From contig OZ242020.1 of NCBI GenBank assembly GCA_965204875.1, forward strand, positions 1,550,001 to 1,614,000: a DNA stretch of 64,000 nucleotides, written 5' to 3'. Under the pieces are notes generated by a model, which saw only the letters and a list, made by a program, of their open reading frames with translations, ran no database searches and was not told where the DNA came from. The stretch comes from Aldehydirespirator sp965204875. Lineage in GTDB: Bacteria; Actinomycetota; Acidimicrobiia; Acidimicrobiales; Aldehydirespiratoraceae. Positions 1 through 7,940 of the stretch are shown piece by piece. The translations under genes were made by a program, and so were the position numbers. Every line of letters starts with the position of its first letter. Positions within the stretch are counted from its first letter, which is position 1.

Positions 1-840
1 ATAGGCGGTTTTGCTCAAGCCGAGGCCCTTGGTGTCCGCGCCCCCGGCGCCCCCGCCGATGAACAGCGGCTCGTCGGTGTCGGCGCTCCACAGGCTCAGA
101 TGGGTGTGCAGGCCGTTGCCGGTCTTGTCGGCGAAGGGCTTGGGCATGAACGTGGCGTAGCGGCCGTCGCGCTGGGCCAGCGTGTGCACCATGAGACGGA
201 ACAGGATGAGCCGGTCGGCGGTGGTCAGCGCGTCGGCGTACCGCCAGTTCTGCTCGTACTGCCCGTTGGCGTCCTCGTGGTCGTTGGCGTAGTTGCCCCA
301 GCCCATGGCATCGAGGTTCTTCGAGACCGCCGTCAGATGTGGCAGCATGCGGGTGAGGCCCCTGGCGTCGTAGCAGGGCAGCGCCATGTTGTCGCGCTCG
401 TCGGCCACCGCGATCGAGCCGTCATCACGGCGCACCACCAGCGAGTACTCGGCCTCGACACCGGTCTTGAGCACGAGGTTGCGCTTGGCGGCTGCGTCCA
501 GGGCCCGCCGCAGGATCACTCTGGGAGCGAACGGCCAGAGCTCGCCCTCCACCGTGGGGTCGCACTGCATGGCGGCCACGTTGGGCTGCCAGGGCAGTTG
601 CGTGTACGAGGCCGGGTCGGGCAGGGCCATGATGTCGGGGCTGGAGGGATCCTGCCCCATGGGCCCCGCCGCGAAGCCCGCGAAGCCAGCACCGTCGCTC
701 ATCAGCCCCTCGAGCGCGCCGACGGGCACCAGCTTGGCGCAAGGCTTGCCGTGCATCTCCACGAACACGGCGTAGATGAACTCCACGCCGTCGGCCTCCA
801 CCCGGCTCTGGATCTCGGCGAGTGCGTCGGTGTGGTTCAT
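1..840 (-). CDS. glnT: Type III glutamine synthetase-like enzyme (GlnT/GmaS type), 3' part beyond window
   Basis: ATP-dependent ligase of the glutamine synthetase III group, which makes glutamine or, in GmaS members, gamma-glutamylmethylamide. The minus-strand frame opens at the ATG complementary to 838-840 (MNHTDALAEIQSRVEADGVE) and runs 280 codons without a stop to the window edge, so the C-terminal part is missing. Visible family features are the N-terminal MHGKPCAKLVP block and a central GNGLHTHLSLW block containing the metal/substrate histidines. In methylotrophs and rhizobia this enzyme sits with split glutamate-synthase subunits, and those lie 7 kb away on the other strand. Which amine it ligates cannot be read from the sequence. 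Confidence 0.85.
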   Translation of the reverse strand, partial: MNHTDALAEIQSRVEADGVEFIYAVFVEMHGKPCAKLVPVGALEGLMSDGAGFAGFAAGPMGQDPSSPDIMALPDPASYTQLPWQPNVAAMQCDPTVEGELWPFAPRVILRRALDAAAKRNLVLKTGVEAEYSLVVRRDDGSIAVADERDNMALPCYDARGLTRMLPHLTAVSKNLDAMGWGNYANDHEDANGQYEQNWRYADALTTADRLILFRLMVHTLAQRDGRYATFMPKPFADKTGNGLHTHLSLWSADTDEPLFIGGGAGGADTKGLGLSKTAY

Positions 841-1114
841 GTCGTTACCCCCTGTTCAGCAGGCCTCGCTGGACCGGCCTGCGGCAGCCGCAGGGTAGTC
901 AACGATCCAAGGGCAGGGGCAATCGGGTGCCGACTGCGGCAGGTGCGGTTGCGTCCTGGGACGGCACTGGTGGATCGTCCTTCACGCGTCGGGTCGATCG
1001 CGCCGGGCGGCAGCAGGTGCGCAAAGCCACGCCAAAGCACATCTGGCGCGATAAATGAGTTAGCGTGTCAAATACGCCGGTTGATGGCACGCTAAGCCAG
1101 AGAGGAGAAGCGCG
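841..1114. other. Divergent intergenic region with an inverted repeat
   Basis: Upstream region shared by the minus-strand glutamine synthetase and the plus-strand Fic gene. It holds a perfect 8-bp inverted repeat, TTAGCGTG at 1060-1067 and CACGCTAA at 1088-1095, ending about 10 bases before the GAGAGGAG ribosome-binding site of the Fic gene. This could be an operator. No other gene is visible. Confidence 0.4.
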
Positions 1115-2515
1115 ATGGGCCGGTACGTCTCTCAAATATGGCACGGAAACCCGCACGCGCTGCGAGCGCGCGACCGCCGCGGGGGCCGCTTCAATGCTTA
1201 CGTTCCTCATCGGCTTGCCGGTTGGGATTCGCTCCTGTCGGCCGACGTTGCCGGATTCATTGCTGAGGCTGAGCGCACCCTGGCGGACACGGCGCGCCGG
1301 CTCAGGCCGGGCACGGGCGGTGACATCTGCTTCTGGGCCGAGTCGCTCGGGTCGTCGCGCATCGAGGGGCTTGCGCCGAGTCCCAAGCGGGTCGTGCGTG
1401 CCCTGGCGAAACAGCGGCACACCGGCATTGACCCCGCCCGGGGAGCTGTGGCCGAGGTGATCGGCAACATCGCTGCCACCTCCCGAGCTCAGCAGATGCT
1501 GGCCGAGCGGCAGGGCCTCGACGTGGAGACGTTGCTTGCCGCGCATCGCGTGCTGATGGATGTGTCGCCTTCGCCTCACCTGGGCGGTGTGGTGCGCTCG
1601 GAGCAGAACTGGGTCGGCGGCAATGACTGGCATCCGCTGGATGGCGACTTCGTGCCTCCGCCGCCCGAGATGTGTGTGCCGCTGTTGGCGGATCTCGTGG
1701 ACTACCTGCGCAGCGAGGACCACTCGCCGTTGCTCCAGGCCGCGGTCGCTCATGCGCAGTTTGAAACGATCCACCCCTTCGGTGACGGCAACGGTCGGGC
1801 CGGTCGGGCCGTGTTGTACGGCGTGCTCAAGCAGCGCTGCGCAGCCGATGGCATGATGCCGCCCGTCAGTCTGGCTCTATCGGGTAATCGTGACGCCTAC
1901 CTTGAGGCGCTTGCGGAGTTCCAGACTTACGTCGGGGCAGCGCATGACCCGGGCCGCTCCGCCGCCCTGGTTCGCTGGCTGGAGGTGCTGGCGACGGCTG
2001 CGCAGCAGTCCAGCGCGGCGGTGGTGGGCTATCAGAAGGCGATTGAGGTTCTTCAGCGGCATTGGCGAGCTGCTGTTGGCGGACGCGAGGGACGCTCGGC
2101 GATCGTGGCGATCATCGACTACCTTCCTACGAACCCGTCGGTCACGGCCAAGACGCTGTCGGCGGCGACGGGGTTCTCTGAGAGGCGCTGCGCGGATGCG
2201 CTCCGCCGGCTCAGAGCGGTGGGTGTGGTCAAGGATCGAACCGTCGGGCCGTCGTTGCGGGTCTATGAGGCAGACAGGGTGTTTGACGTGTTCGGGGTGA
2301 TGTCGTCGACTGTCTGTGATCCCAAGTCCTCTGATCGCGAGTACGAGCCGGTGCTAGCGAGCCCGTTTCTTGATGTTGCCATCGCTGGATCCCGAGGCCG
2401 ACTGGTCGGCTTCGAGACTGGGTTATGCCAACTCAAGGTCAAGTCCACGGGCTACCTGTGCGGTCTCGCCGCGGATCACAAGGGTTACTGCCGGAGCATC
2501 TCGAGCCGCGGTTAG
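1115..2515 (+). CDS. Fic-domain AMP-transferase with C-terminal winged-helix-like region
   Basis: Fic enzymes transfer AMP (or related groups) from nucleotides to target-protein hydroxyls. This 466-residue protein has the complete catalytic motif HPFGDGNGRAGR at residues 220-231 (consensus HxFx(D/E)GNGRxxR). It also has an N-terminal inhibitory motif SSRIEG at residues 80-85 (pattern S/TxxxE G/N), as in class II Fic proteins that carry their own inhibitory helix. The region around residues 330-380 (YLPTNPSVTAKTLSAATGFS) looks like a DNA-binding helix-turn-helix. The ATG at 1115 follows GAGAGGAG at good spacing. It is monocistronic, with the next gene convergent. Autoinhibition and chromosomal regulation are inferred from the family; targets are unknown. 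Confidence 0.9.
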   Translation: MGRYVSQIWHGNPHALRARDRRGGRFNAYVPHRLAGWDSLLSADVAGFIAEAERTLADTARRLRPGTGGDICFWAESLGSSRIEGLAPSPKRVVRALAKQRHTGIDPARGAVAEVIGNIAATSRAQQMLAERQGLDVETLLAAHRVLMDVSPSPHLGGVVRSEQNWVGGNDWHPLDGDFVPPPPEMCVPLLADLVDYLRSEDHSPLLQAAVAHAQFETIHPFGDGNGRAGRAVLYGVLKQRCAADGMMPPVSLALSGNRDAYLEALAEFQTYVGAAHDPGRSAALVRWLEVLATAAQQSSAAVVGYQKAIEVLQRHWRAAVGGREGRSAIVAIIDYLPTNPSVTAKTLSAATGFSERRCADALRRLRAVGVVKDRTVGPSLRVYEADRVFDVFGVMSSTVCDPKSSDREYEPVLASPFLDVAIAGSRGRLVGFETGLCQLKVKSTGYLCGLAADHKGYCRSISSRG

Positions 2516-2543
2516 GCATCCTGCGTGTGCTGGTTGTTGGGTG

Positions 2544-3428
2544 TTAGCTCCACCAGGTGTGGTGGCGGGATGCGGACCAGTCGCCGCAGACTTCGGAGTA
2601 TGCGGTGACGGTGACTCTGTACTGGAATCCGATTCCCAGGGGTAGGTTGACGGTTCTGGAGAGGTTGGTGTCGGCGGAGGTGAAGTGTTCGTCGGTGACG
2701 TCGACGCCGGTGTTGAGGTTCTCTACCAGAAGGTTGTATTCGATGCTGAGGTTGGCGTGGCTGTCGCTGGCTTGGTGGGTGTAGGGGCATCTGACGTTCC
2801 GTTTGGTGCCGATGTCGGCGGGTTTCTTCCAGGTGATCGTGCTGCCGTTGACTTTCAGGCCTCTGATCGGGGCCGGCACACGCTTTTTCCTCGTTCCTGG
2901 CGCGGTCGGATCAGAGCCGCTGCTGGAGGCATTGGTCCAGAATATCGTCGTTCCCAGATCCTCGGAGTACTCGCCGCAGGCAGAGCCGTAGGCCTCTACC
3001 TCCACGTAATGCATGGTGGCGGGGCGCAGCTCTTCCACGTACCAGCTGGTCGCACCAGTGATGGGCAGCGACTCGGCCACCGCGGGGAACTCTTGCTGCG
3101 AGGCGTCATACACCGTCACGTAATACTCGCTGCTCGCGCAGCTGCCGCCCGATCCGGTACCACCCGCCGACCACGAGATCATCGCCTCAACATCACCGGC
3201 GGTGACCGTCACCCCGCTCGGCGTGCTCGGAAACGTACCCTGGCCGGTTGCACTGCCCGGCGCTAGAACAACAACAGTCGCTGCTAGCCCCACCACGGCC
3301 AGCAGCGACCAAACCGCACGGACGCGCCTACCGCCGGAGGCGCCGCCCCTCAGGCTGTGCGCCCGGTCACTTGCCGGGGGGGGGGGGGGGATCGTGGCCT
3401 CCGATTGAGGACCATAACGGTGTGCCAT
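2544..3428 (-). CDS. Secreted or anchored protein with two fibronectin-III-like domains, poly-G tract near start
   Basis: A 294-residue protein. After about 35 basic residues there is a hydrophobic segment (VWSLLAVVGLAATVVVL) typical of a signal peptide or anchor, followed by two Fn3-like modules of about 90 residues ending in Tyr-x-Val-x-Val strands (YYVTVYDAS; YRVTVTAYS). Cysteine pairs (CASSE/ACGEY; RCPYT/VCGDW) suggest disulfides outside the cell. AAGGAG lies just upstream of the ATG at 3428. Thirteen codons in, a C15 run on the coding strand encodes PPPPP. In the present length the frame is open, and a change of one base would stop translation before the signal peptide. Related Fn3-like domains occur in the protein at 19642. 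Function is unknown. Confidence 0.75.
   Translation of the reverse strand: MAHRYGPQSEATIPPPPPASDRAHSLRGGASGGRRVRAVWSLLAVVGLAATVVVLAPGSATGQGTFPSTPSGVTVTAGDVEAMISWSAGGTGSGGSCASSEYYVTVYDASQQEFPAVAESLPITGATSWYVEELRPATMHYVEVEAYGSACGEYSEDLGTTIFWTNASSSGSDPTAPGTRKKRVPAPIRGLKVNGSTITWKKPADIGTKRNVRCPYTHQASDSHANLSIEYNLLVENLNTGVDVTDEHFTSADTNLSRTVNLPLGIGFQYRVTVTAYSEVCGDWSASRHHTWWS
3376..3390. repeat. G15 homopolymer inside the start of a secreted-protein gene
   Basis: Fifteen consecutive G on the plus strand (C15 on the coding strand), encoding prolines between the start codon and the signal peptide of the minus-strand gene. At this length the gene is in frame. Confidence 0.9.
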
Positions 3429-3765
3429 CTAACGCTCCTTACCTGAACACGCTCGGACCGCCGTCGACCCGAGCACGATGGAATCCAACTTAGCGATCCT
3501 ATACCAGGGGCTTCCCCCCGCGGCAAGTCAAGCCTGCCACGAACCAGCCAGCCACGAGGCCAAGCGCTCCGAGCTGGTTCGCTGAGGTTGGCCCGGAGCG
3601 CCACCACCCACTGCTGCCGCTCGCCATGCAGGGGGGGAGTGTGCGCTGAGCGGCCCGGCACGCAGGCTTGCCGGGCCGATGAGTGGCGACAAGCTTGCGA
3701 CCGGCCCGGTGATGGGCCAGGCGGACGTTGGACGCTAGCCCGCGCAAGCACCTGCCGAAGGTGTG
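3429..3765. other. Gene-free stretch with a strong hairpin
   Basis: No convincing gene. It contains a perfect 10-bp stem (CGGCCCGGCA at 3651-3660, TGCCGGGCCG at 3669-3678) with an 8-base loop and no T-run, possibly a factor-dependent terminator or a structured RNA. The promoter of the minus-strand Fn3 gene must lie at its left end. Confidence 0.4.
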
Positions 3766-3788
3766 GTGTACGTCTCCTTGACGTACAC
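3766..3788. promoter_or_regulatory. Perfect palindromic operator of the TacA-like antitoxin gene
   Basis: Arms GTGTACGTC (3766-3774) and GACGTACAC (3780-3788) around a 5-base spacer are exact reverse complements. They end 7 bases before the antitoxin ATG. Ribbon-helix-helix antitoxins of this class repress their own promoters by binding such sites; the assignment is by position. Confidence 0.65.
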
Positions 3789-3795
3789 TTGCTCC

Positions 3796-4068
3796 ATGGA
3801 TACCAAGTCCGAGAGATGGTCGATCCGAGTGACCCGGGCCGAGGACACGATTGTGCGCCGGGTTCTCAGCGATACCGGGATGTCGCTGAACGAGTACGTG
3901 GTCAGCCGTGCTGTCGCCGCCGCGATCGATGATCTCGCGGATCGTCGGGTCTTCACGCTGCCGGTGGAGACTTGGGACGAGTTCCAAGAGATCCTGAATC
4001 GGCCTGCGGCGACGAGTCCCAGAATCTCCAGGCTCTTGACTCAGCCCTCGGTGCTGGAAGCCGAGTGA
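3796..4068 (+). CDS. TacA-like (DUF1778) ribbon-helix-helix antitoxin
   Basis: A 90-residue protein starting MDTKSERWSIRVTRAEDTIV. The N-terminal basic strand followed by two helices (LSDTGMSLNEYVVSRAVAAA) fits the RHH fold of DUF1778/TacA antitoxins, and the acidic/aromatic tail (ETWDEFQEILNRP) fits the part that wraps the GNAT toxin. The ATG at 3796 is preferred to an upstream in-frame GTG at 3763 because it lies just after the palindromic operator and begins the conserved domain. Its stop overlaps the GTG of the toxin gene, as usual for this pair. The toxin is truncated, so the antitoxin is now an orphan. Confidence 0.8.
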   Translation: MDTKSERWSIRVTRAEDTIVRRVLSDTGMSLNEYVVSRAVAAAIDDLADRRVFTLPVETWDEFQEILNRPAATSPRISRLLTQPSVLEAE

Positions 4069-4190
4069 GTTTGTATCAAGGTCCGGAACTCCTAGCGCCA
4101 GAGCATGACGTCTCCAACTTCGACTGCGGCGATGAGGCTCTCAACGAATGGCTTCGGCGGAGAGCGCCACGCAACCAGCGCGAGGGTTCC
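4065..4190 (+). pseudogene. Truncated TacT-like GNAT acetyltransferase toxin
   Basis: A GTG at 4065 overlaps the antitoxin stop and opens a frame reading VSLYQGPELLAPEHDVSNFD, then CGDEALNEWLRRRAPRNQREG. This is the characteristic N-terminus of TacT-family tRNA acetyltransferase toxins. Similarity ends near position 4190, after about 40 residues. The acetyl-CoA-binding domain is absent and the following sequence is unrelated and becomes AT-richer. The toxin was probably destroyed when the restriction-modification genes just downstream arrived. Confidence 0.75.
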
Positions 4191-4353
4191 TGCAGCAACC
4201 ACTCGGGGGGAAGGGAGTCCGCCGACCCCCTCAGTTATCCCTACCTCAAGCCACAAAGCCCAATTGTTGACAGCATTGACTCGAATCGTCTAATCTACGC
4301 ACAGTTGATCGCGAGTGACTCAGCCACGTGCCGAAAATAGAAGCAGGGACCGC

Positions 4354-5169
4354 ATGACACACGGCAGCACGTCTAAGCAGCGGGCGGTTGAGACGCTGGT
4401 AGGAGGCTGCGTGATGGCCTACGCAGAAGGGTTTCAACTGCGCCACGAAAGTGAAGTGGACAATCCTAACGGCGTGATCAATATGAAGATCCATAACATC
4501 TTTATCGAAGCTCTAGGACCGGAGATACAGTACTATACGGCGCTGGTGCGATCACTAGACAGTTCGCTAGGTAACATGTTGGAGAAACTGGCAATCCATA
4601 TAGCGAAACTGTCGTTCGAGGTCGACAAGGAAATCTCCGGTTCCATCAGCGAGGACCAGATTTCGACTATCGTTGCGATCTTGGAAAGCTACAAGAGCCG
4701 TAGAACAACACCGTCTCTATCTGACTACAGAAGACTGCACGAAGCCGTAAGAGGTTCACGTATCGTGAAACGGCATGAGTCTGACTACCATCTGATTGAC
4801 AGAGCAGCCGACAAACATTATCTGATTGAACTCAAGATAGGCGGCGATCTAGACAACAAGAAAGCACGCTCGGAAAAGGAAGCTATTATGGAACAGTACA
4901 CTATATTGACCAATGAGCTTTCCGCGAATGCCACCGTCCACACTTTCTTCGCTACCGCCTACAACAGATTTGGAGAAGGGCAACCATGGAAGCAGGAAAG
5001 AGTACGGCAGTTTTTCGCGGACGAGGAACTATTGATTGGGAGAGACTTCTGGAACTTCGTATGCCAATCAGACAATGGCTACGAGTGGGTGCTGACAGCA
5101 TATCGGGATAGTGCTCACCACATCCGAGCAGCTCTAGACTCTATACGACACACATACTTGGGAGAGTGA
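4354..5169 (+). CDS. Type II restriction endonuclease, probably TdeIII-like
   Basis: Partner of the adjacent DNA methyltransferase, whose ATG follows one base after this stop. The probable PD-(D/E)xK core is at DYHLIDRAADKHYLIELKIG (the ELK element with an upstream Asp), followed by the basic/acidic stretch DLDNKKARSEKEAIMEQY, which recalls TdeIII-type enzymes. The ATG at 4354 (MTHGSTSKQ) is preferred over 4315. The gene has about 270 residues and is visibly richer in A+T than the flanks, suggesting recent transfer. Family assignment is from memory of motifs; the recognition site is unknown. Confidence 0.7.
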   Translation: MTHGSTSKQRAVETLVGGCVMAYAEGFQLRHESEVDNPNGVINMKIHNIFIEALGPEIQYYTALVRSLDSSLGNMLEKLAIHIAKLSFEVDKEISGSISEDQISTIVAILESYKSRRTTPSLSDYRRLHEAVRGSRIVKRHESDYHLIDRAADKHYLIELKIGGDLDNKKARSEKEAIMEQYTILTNELSANATVHTFFATAYNRFGEGQPWKQERVRQFFADEELLIGRDFWNFVCQSDNGYEWVLTAYRDSAHHIRAALDSIRHTYLGE

Positions 5170-5170
5170 T

Positions 5171-5890
5171 ATGGAATATAAAGTAGCGTGTGCTGATAGT
5201 GCAAAACACATCAAGACTATACCTGATCACACCGTCGACCTGATCCTAACTGATCCTCCGTACAATCTAAGCCCTTATTCGACCGGAAATATGAAATTCA
5301 GTTGGCGTTCCGATCTCAACAATGATCTGGCCGAATGGGATAGGGAAGAATTCATACCAGCAAAGTGGCTGCACGATTTTTCCCGTGTTTTGAAGCCCAC
5401 TGGAAACATTTTCGCGTTTACGAGCTACAACCTATTGGGACAGTGGCATGACGCGTTCGATCCGGAGTTCGACACGTTTCAGTTTATGGTCTGGCATAAG
5501 ACCAATCCCGCACCCAAGATCAGAAGAGCAGGATTTCTCAATTCATGCGAACTGATCGTCTGTGTTTGGAACAAGGGCCATACTTGGAACTTCGGGAAAC
5601 AGTCGGATATGCATAATTTTATTGAAACGCCTATCTGCATGGGCAAAGAACGGTTGAAAGTACCAAAACACCCAACGCAGAAACCAATACGCGTGCTGGA
5701 ACACATTATCAATCTGGCGACGTTAGAAGGTGATCTTGTTTACGATCCCTTTATGGGTGTGGGCTCTACCGGCGTAGCGGCATTAAACCTGAGACGACGC
5801 TTTCTGGGTGTAGAATTGGACGAGGCATACTTCGCCGCCGCCGACAAACGGCTGATTGAGACTTCTTGCAATGGTCGCCTGCCCTTGTAG
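5171..5890 (+). CDS. Type II DNA methyltransferase (beta-class N4/N6)
   Basis: A 239-residue S-adenosylmethionine-dependent DNA base methylase. The catalytic motif LTDPPYNLS comes first and the SAM-binding motif YDPFMGVGSTGVAAL near the C-terminus, with HPTQKP between them, which is the beta-class order. It should protect DNA from the endonuclease encoded immediately upstream; the two are translationally adjacent. The base composition is AT-rich like its partner, so the pair looks like one imported restriction-modification unit. Confidence 0.9.
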   Translation: MEYKVACADSAKHIKTIPDHTVDLILTDPPYNLSPYSTGNMKFSWRSDLNNDLAEWDREEFIPAKWLHDFSRVLKPTGNIFAFTSYNLLGQWHDAFDPEFDTFQFMVWHKTNPAPKIRRAGFLNSCELIVCVWNKGHTWNFGKQSDMHNFIETPICMGKERLKVPKHPTQKPIRVLEHIINLATLEGDLVYDPFMGVGSTGVAALNLRRRFLGVELDEAYFAAADKRLIETSCNGRLPL

Positions 5891-5930
5891 AAGCGGGTCG
5901 TGTTTGTTTACGACAAGAAATGAATGAGAA

Positions 5931-6372
5931 ATGACGGAAAGAGTGATCCCGAACGTCGCCCCAGAGTATGAGAACAAGGTTGGCCTCGCTGTCGAGTTTT
6001 GGTCGTATCTGAGAGTCGTGGTTGTCGATGTCTTACGCGATTCGGCGGACTCAGATGATAGTTTTCAGGTGGCTGCGGAGCTATCTGTGATGTCGGATGG
6101 TGACTTGGGCACCAAATTGCGGGCATTATGGAGCAACGACCCGCAACTTTCACGTCTGGCCAAGCGGTATAATGAACTGGTGGCTAAACGCAACGATGTG
6201 GTCCACATGAATAGAAATAACGCTGGAGGACGGTCGTCAGGGCTTTGCTAGATGGAGGACAGACCCTTACAAGGGAACGCAGAGAGCGTTTACGATGACG
6301 CCGGAGTGGTTCGACGAGTTCATTGCGGAAATAAATTTGTGGGTAGCCGACTGCTCTAGACATCGGACCTAA
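5931..6372 (+). pseudogene. Frameshifted small protein with HEPN-like Rx4H motif
   Basis: The frame from the ATG at 5931 codes MTERVIPNVAPEYENKVGLA and reaches ELVAKRNDVVH, an R-x4-H motif like the HEPN ribonuclease signature, before stopping at 6251. Directly after that motif (about 6215) the next frame continues as clean coding sequence (EDGRQGFARWRTDPYKGTQ, later MTPEWFDEFIAEINLWVADC) to a TAA at 6370-6372. A single-base frameshift therefore splits a protein of about 145 residues. It follows the restriction-modification pair and shares its AT-rich composition. The HEPN assignment is tentative. Confidence 0.6.
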
Positions 6373-6569
6373 GAAACATCGGACACCGGATGATAGCTGG
6401 GCAGAATCGAGTGGTCGCCCGTGTCGAAACGGCCGTTGCCGTTGAGATCACCGGACGCTTCCGTGCGCTCGCCGGGCGGAGAGGCGGGCCATGCAAGCGG
6501 TGTCGCCGCCGTTGTTGAGGAGCAGGTTGCCTCCCTCCGACTCGCCAGTTATGCGAGCGTGTGGCCGTT
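6373..6569 (-). pseudogene. Decayed fragment with a dockerin/EF-hand-like motif
   Basis: On the minus strand the last codons before a TAG near 6371 read GDLNGNGRFDTGDHSIL, the Asp/Asn-rich calcium-binding loop of type I dockerin or EF-hand repeats. The preceding coding-like segment (SEGGNLLLNNGGDTACMA) is in a different frame and hits a stop. I interpret this as the frameshifted tail of a lost extracellular protein. Confidence 0.3.
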
Positions 6570-7762
6570 TCACCGCGTGTAGCGATGACCTCCTGCGTGT
6601 CCGCGGGTGAGCACGCATGGCTTGCCTGAGCGCACTCCGACATGACCACATAAGGCGATCGGACCAGGCGGCGGCAAGTCGGGCAGTTGCGGCTGGCTCG
6701 CTCTGGGCGCGTGGCGGCGGCGCAGGAACCCGAAACGCCGTAGAAGCGGCTGCTTCTTTGGCGGCGGGGGAGCGGGTGTTGCCTTGCCGTCCCAGAGGTC
6801 TCGCCGTCCTCGCTGGGCTTGCAGGGTTTGAACGCTTTGCGCCAACCGCGCCACAGCACGGTCTGGATCGGCGTATTGGGGGTAGGTGCTCTCATACTCT
6901 GCGATCACCAAAGCGGCGAAGTCCACGGCGGCGTCTATGTAGCGCTCAGCGATTTCGCAAAGCTCCGCATCCGACAGTCCTAGATCCTCGAGGACGTCGT
7001 CGTAGGTGGCTGCTTCGCGCCATACTTTCACGTTCTCTAGCAAGTCCTGAGAGATCGATTCCTGCGCCAACTCCAGCGCTCTTGGATCATAGCCGTTCTC
7101 AGATCGGCGGGTTCGTGGGACTTTCGAGGGCGGGCACCGCCCATCAGCACCAGAGCCTTCATTCCCAGCTCGATGCTCATGGTCGCGTGACCGCATAGCG
7201 CCCGGTGGCGTCCTCGGCGCCTGGACGCCAAGTCATCATCCCATGCCTGCGGATCGGCGGCGCCGGCCCGTTCGCTGGGGTCCGCTGCTATCCGCTCGTT
7301 CATGGTCGGCATGAGACGCGCGCTGAGTGACTCGAACTGATTGTCGAGACTGTTCAGCAGCATCGCGACTTCAGACGGTTCGTCGGGGGGCATGCCGATC
7401 TCTTTGTCCCAGTCCACGCTTCCTGCCGGCAGATCGACCAGTGCCACAACATCCGCAGCAATGTGACGCTCAAAGGAGTTCGCGACCCGCTCGCATCGGT
7501 GCCTCCACTCGGGACGATCCGTCACTCGCAAGTTCACCGCGCATCCCGCGGCTGTCTCAGCGGTGTCGATCATCTCCCGCCAAAGGCTTCTGCGCTGTTT
7601 GTAGTCCCCCAGGTCATCAAAGACGGCTACAAGGTCGATGTCACTACCCTTCCGGGCCTCGCCGCGCGCCAACGATCCATACAGCAGCACTTGACCCACG
7701 CCGTGACCATCAGCTAGATGGTCGGCCGCGCGGCGAGCGTCAGCGAGGGTCGGAGAGTTCAT
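6570..7762 (-). pseudogene. MNT-HEPN nucleotidyltransferase protein, frameshifted
   Basis: The minus-strand ATG at 7762 starts MNSPTLADARRAADHLADGH. It continues with the minimal nucleotidyltransferase motif LLYGSLARGEARKGSDIDLV (GSx10DxD) and an alpha-helical HEPN-like region (CGHATMSIELGMKALVLMGG). That frame stops at 7037. From about 7100 the neighbouring frame carries clearly coding sequence (ALELAQESISQDLLENVKVW, then IAERYIDAAVDFAALVIAEY) down to 6570, ending in a Cys/His-rich tail (CGHVGVRSGKPCVLTRGHAG). A frameshift around 7080-7110 is the simplest explanation. MNT/HEPN proteins act as toxin-antitoxin modules; here both domains would be in one chain. Confidence 0.6.
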
Positions 7763-7940
7763 GGCCGCGACTTTAGCCGTGCAGCATCCCATGCCTGTTC
7801 TGGACGGTTGCTGCTGGCTGGAGCGTGCTTGGAGGTGCCTGCGGTGTGCGCCTTGGGGCAGGGGACGGCTAGCGTGCTGGGCTGGACTTCGCGGTGAGGA
7901 GATCCGCCAAGCAGTGGGGCCTTGTTGATGGAGGAGCGCT

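Noticed and set aside
3499..3987. 162-codon minus-strand frame overlapping the antitoxin gene
   Set aside because: No domain, antisense to a clear RHH antitoxin, and the region before it shows no coding bias.
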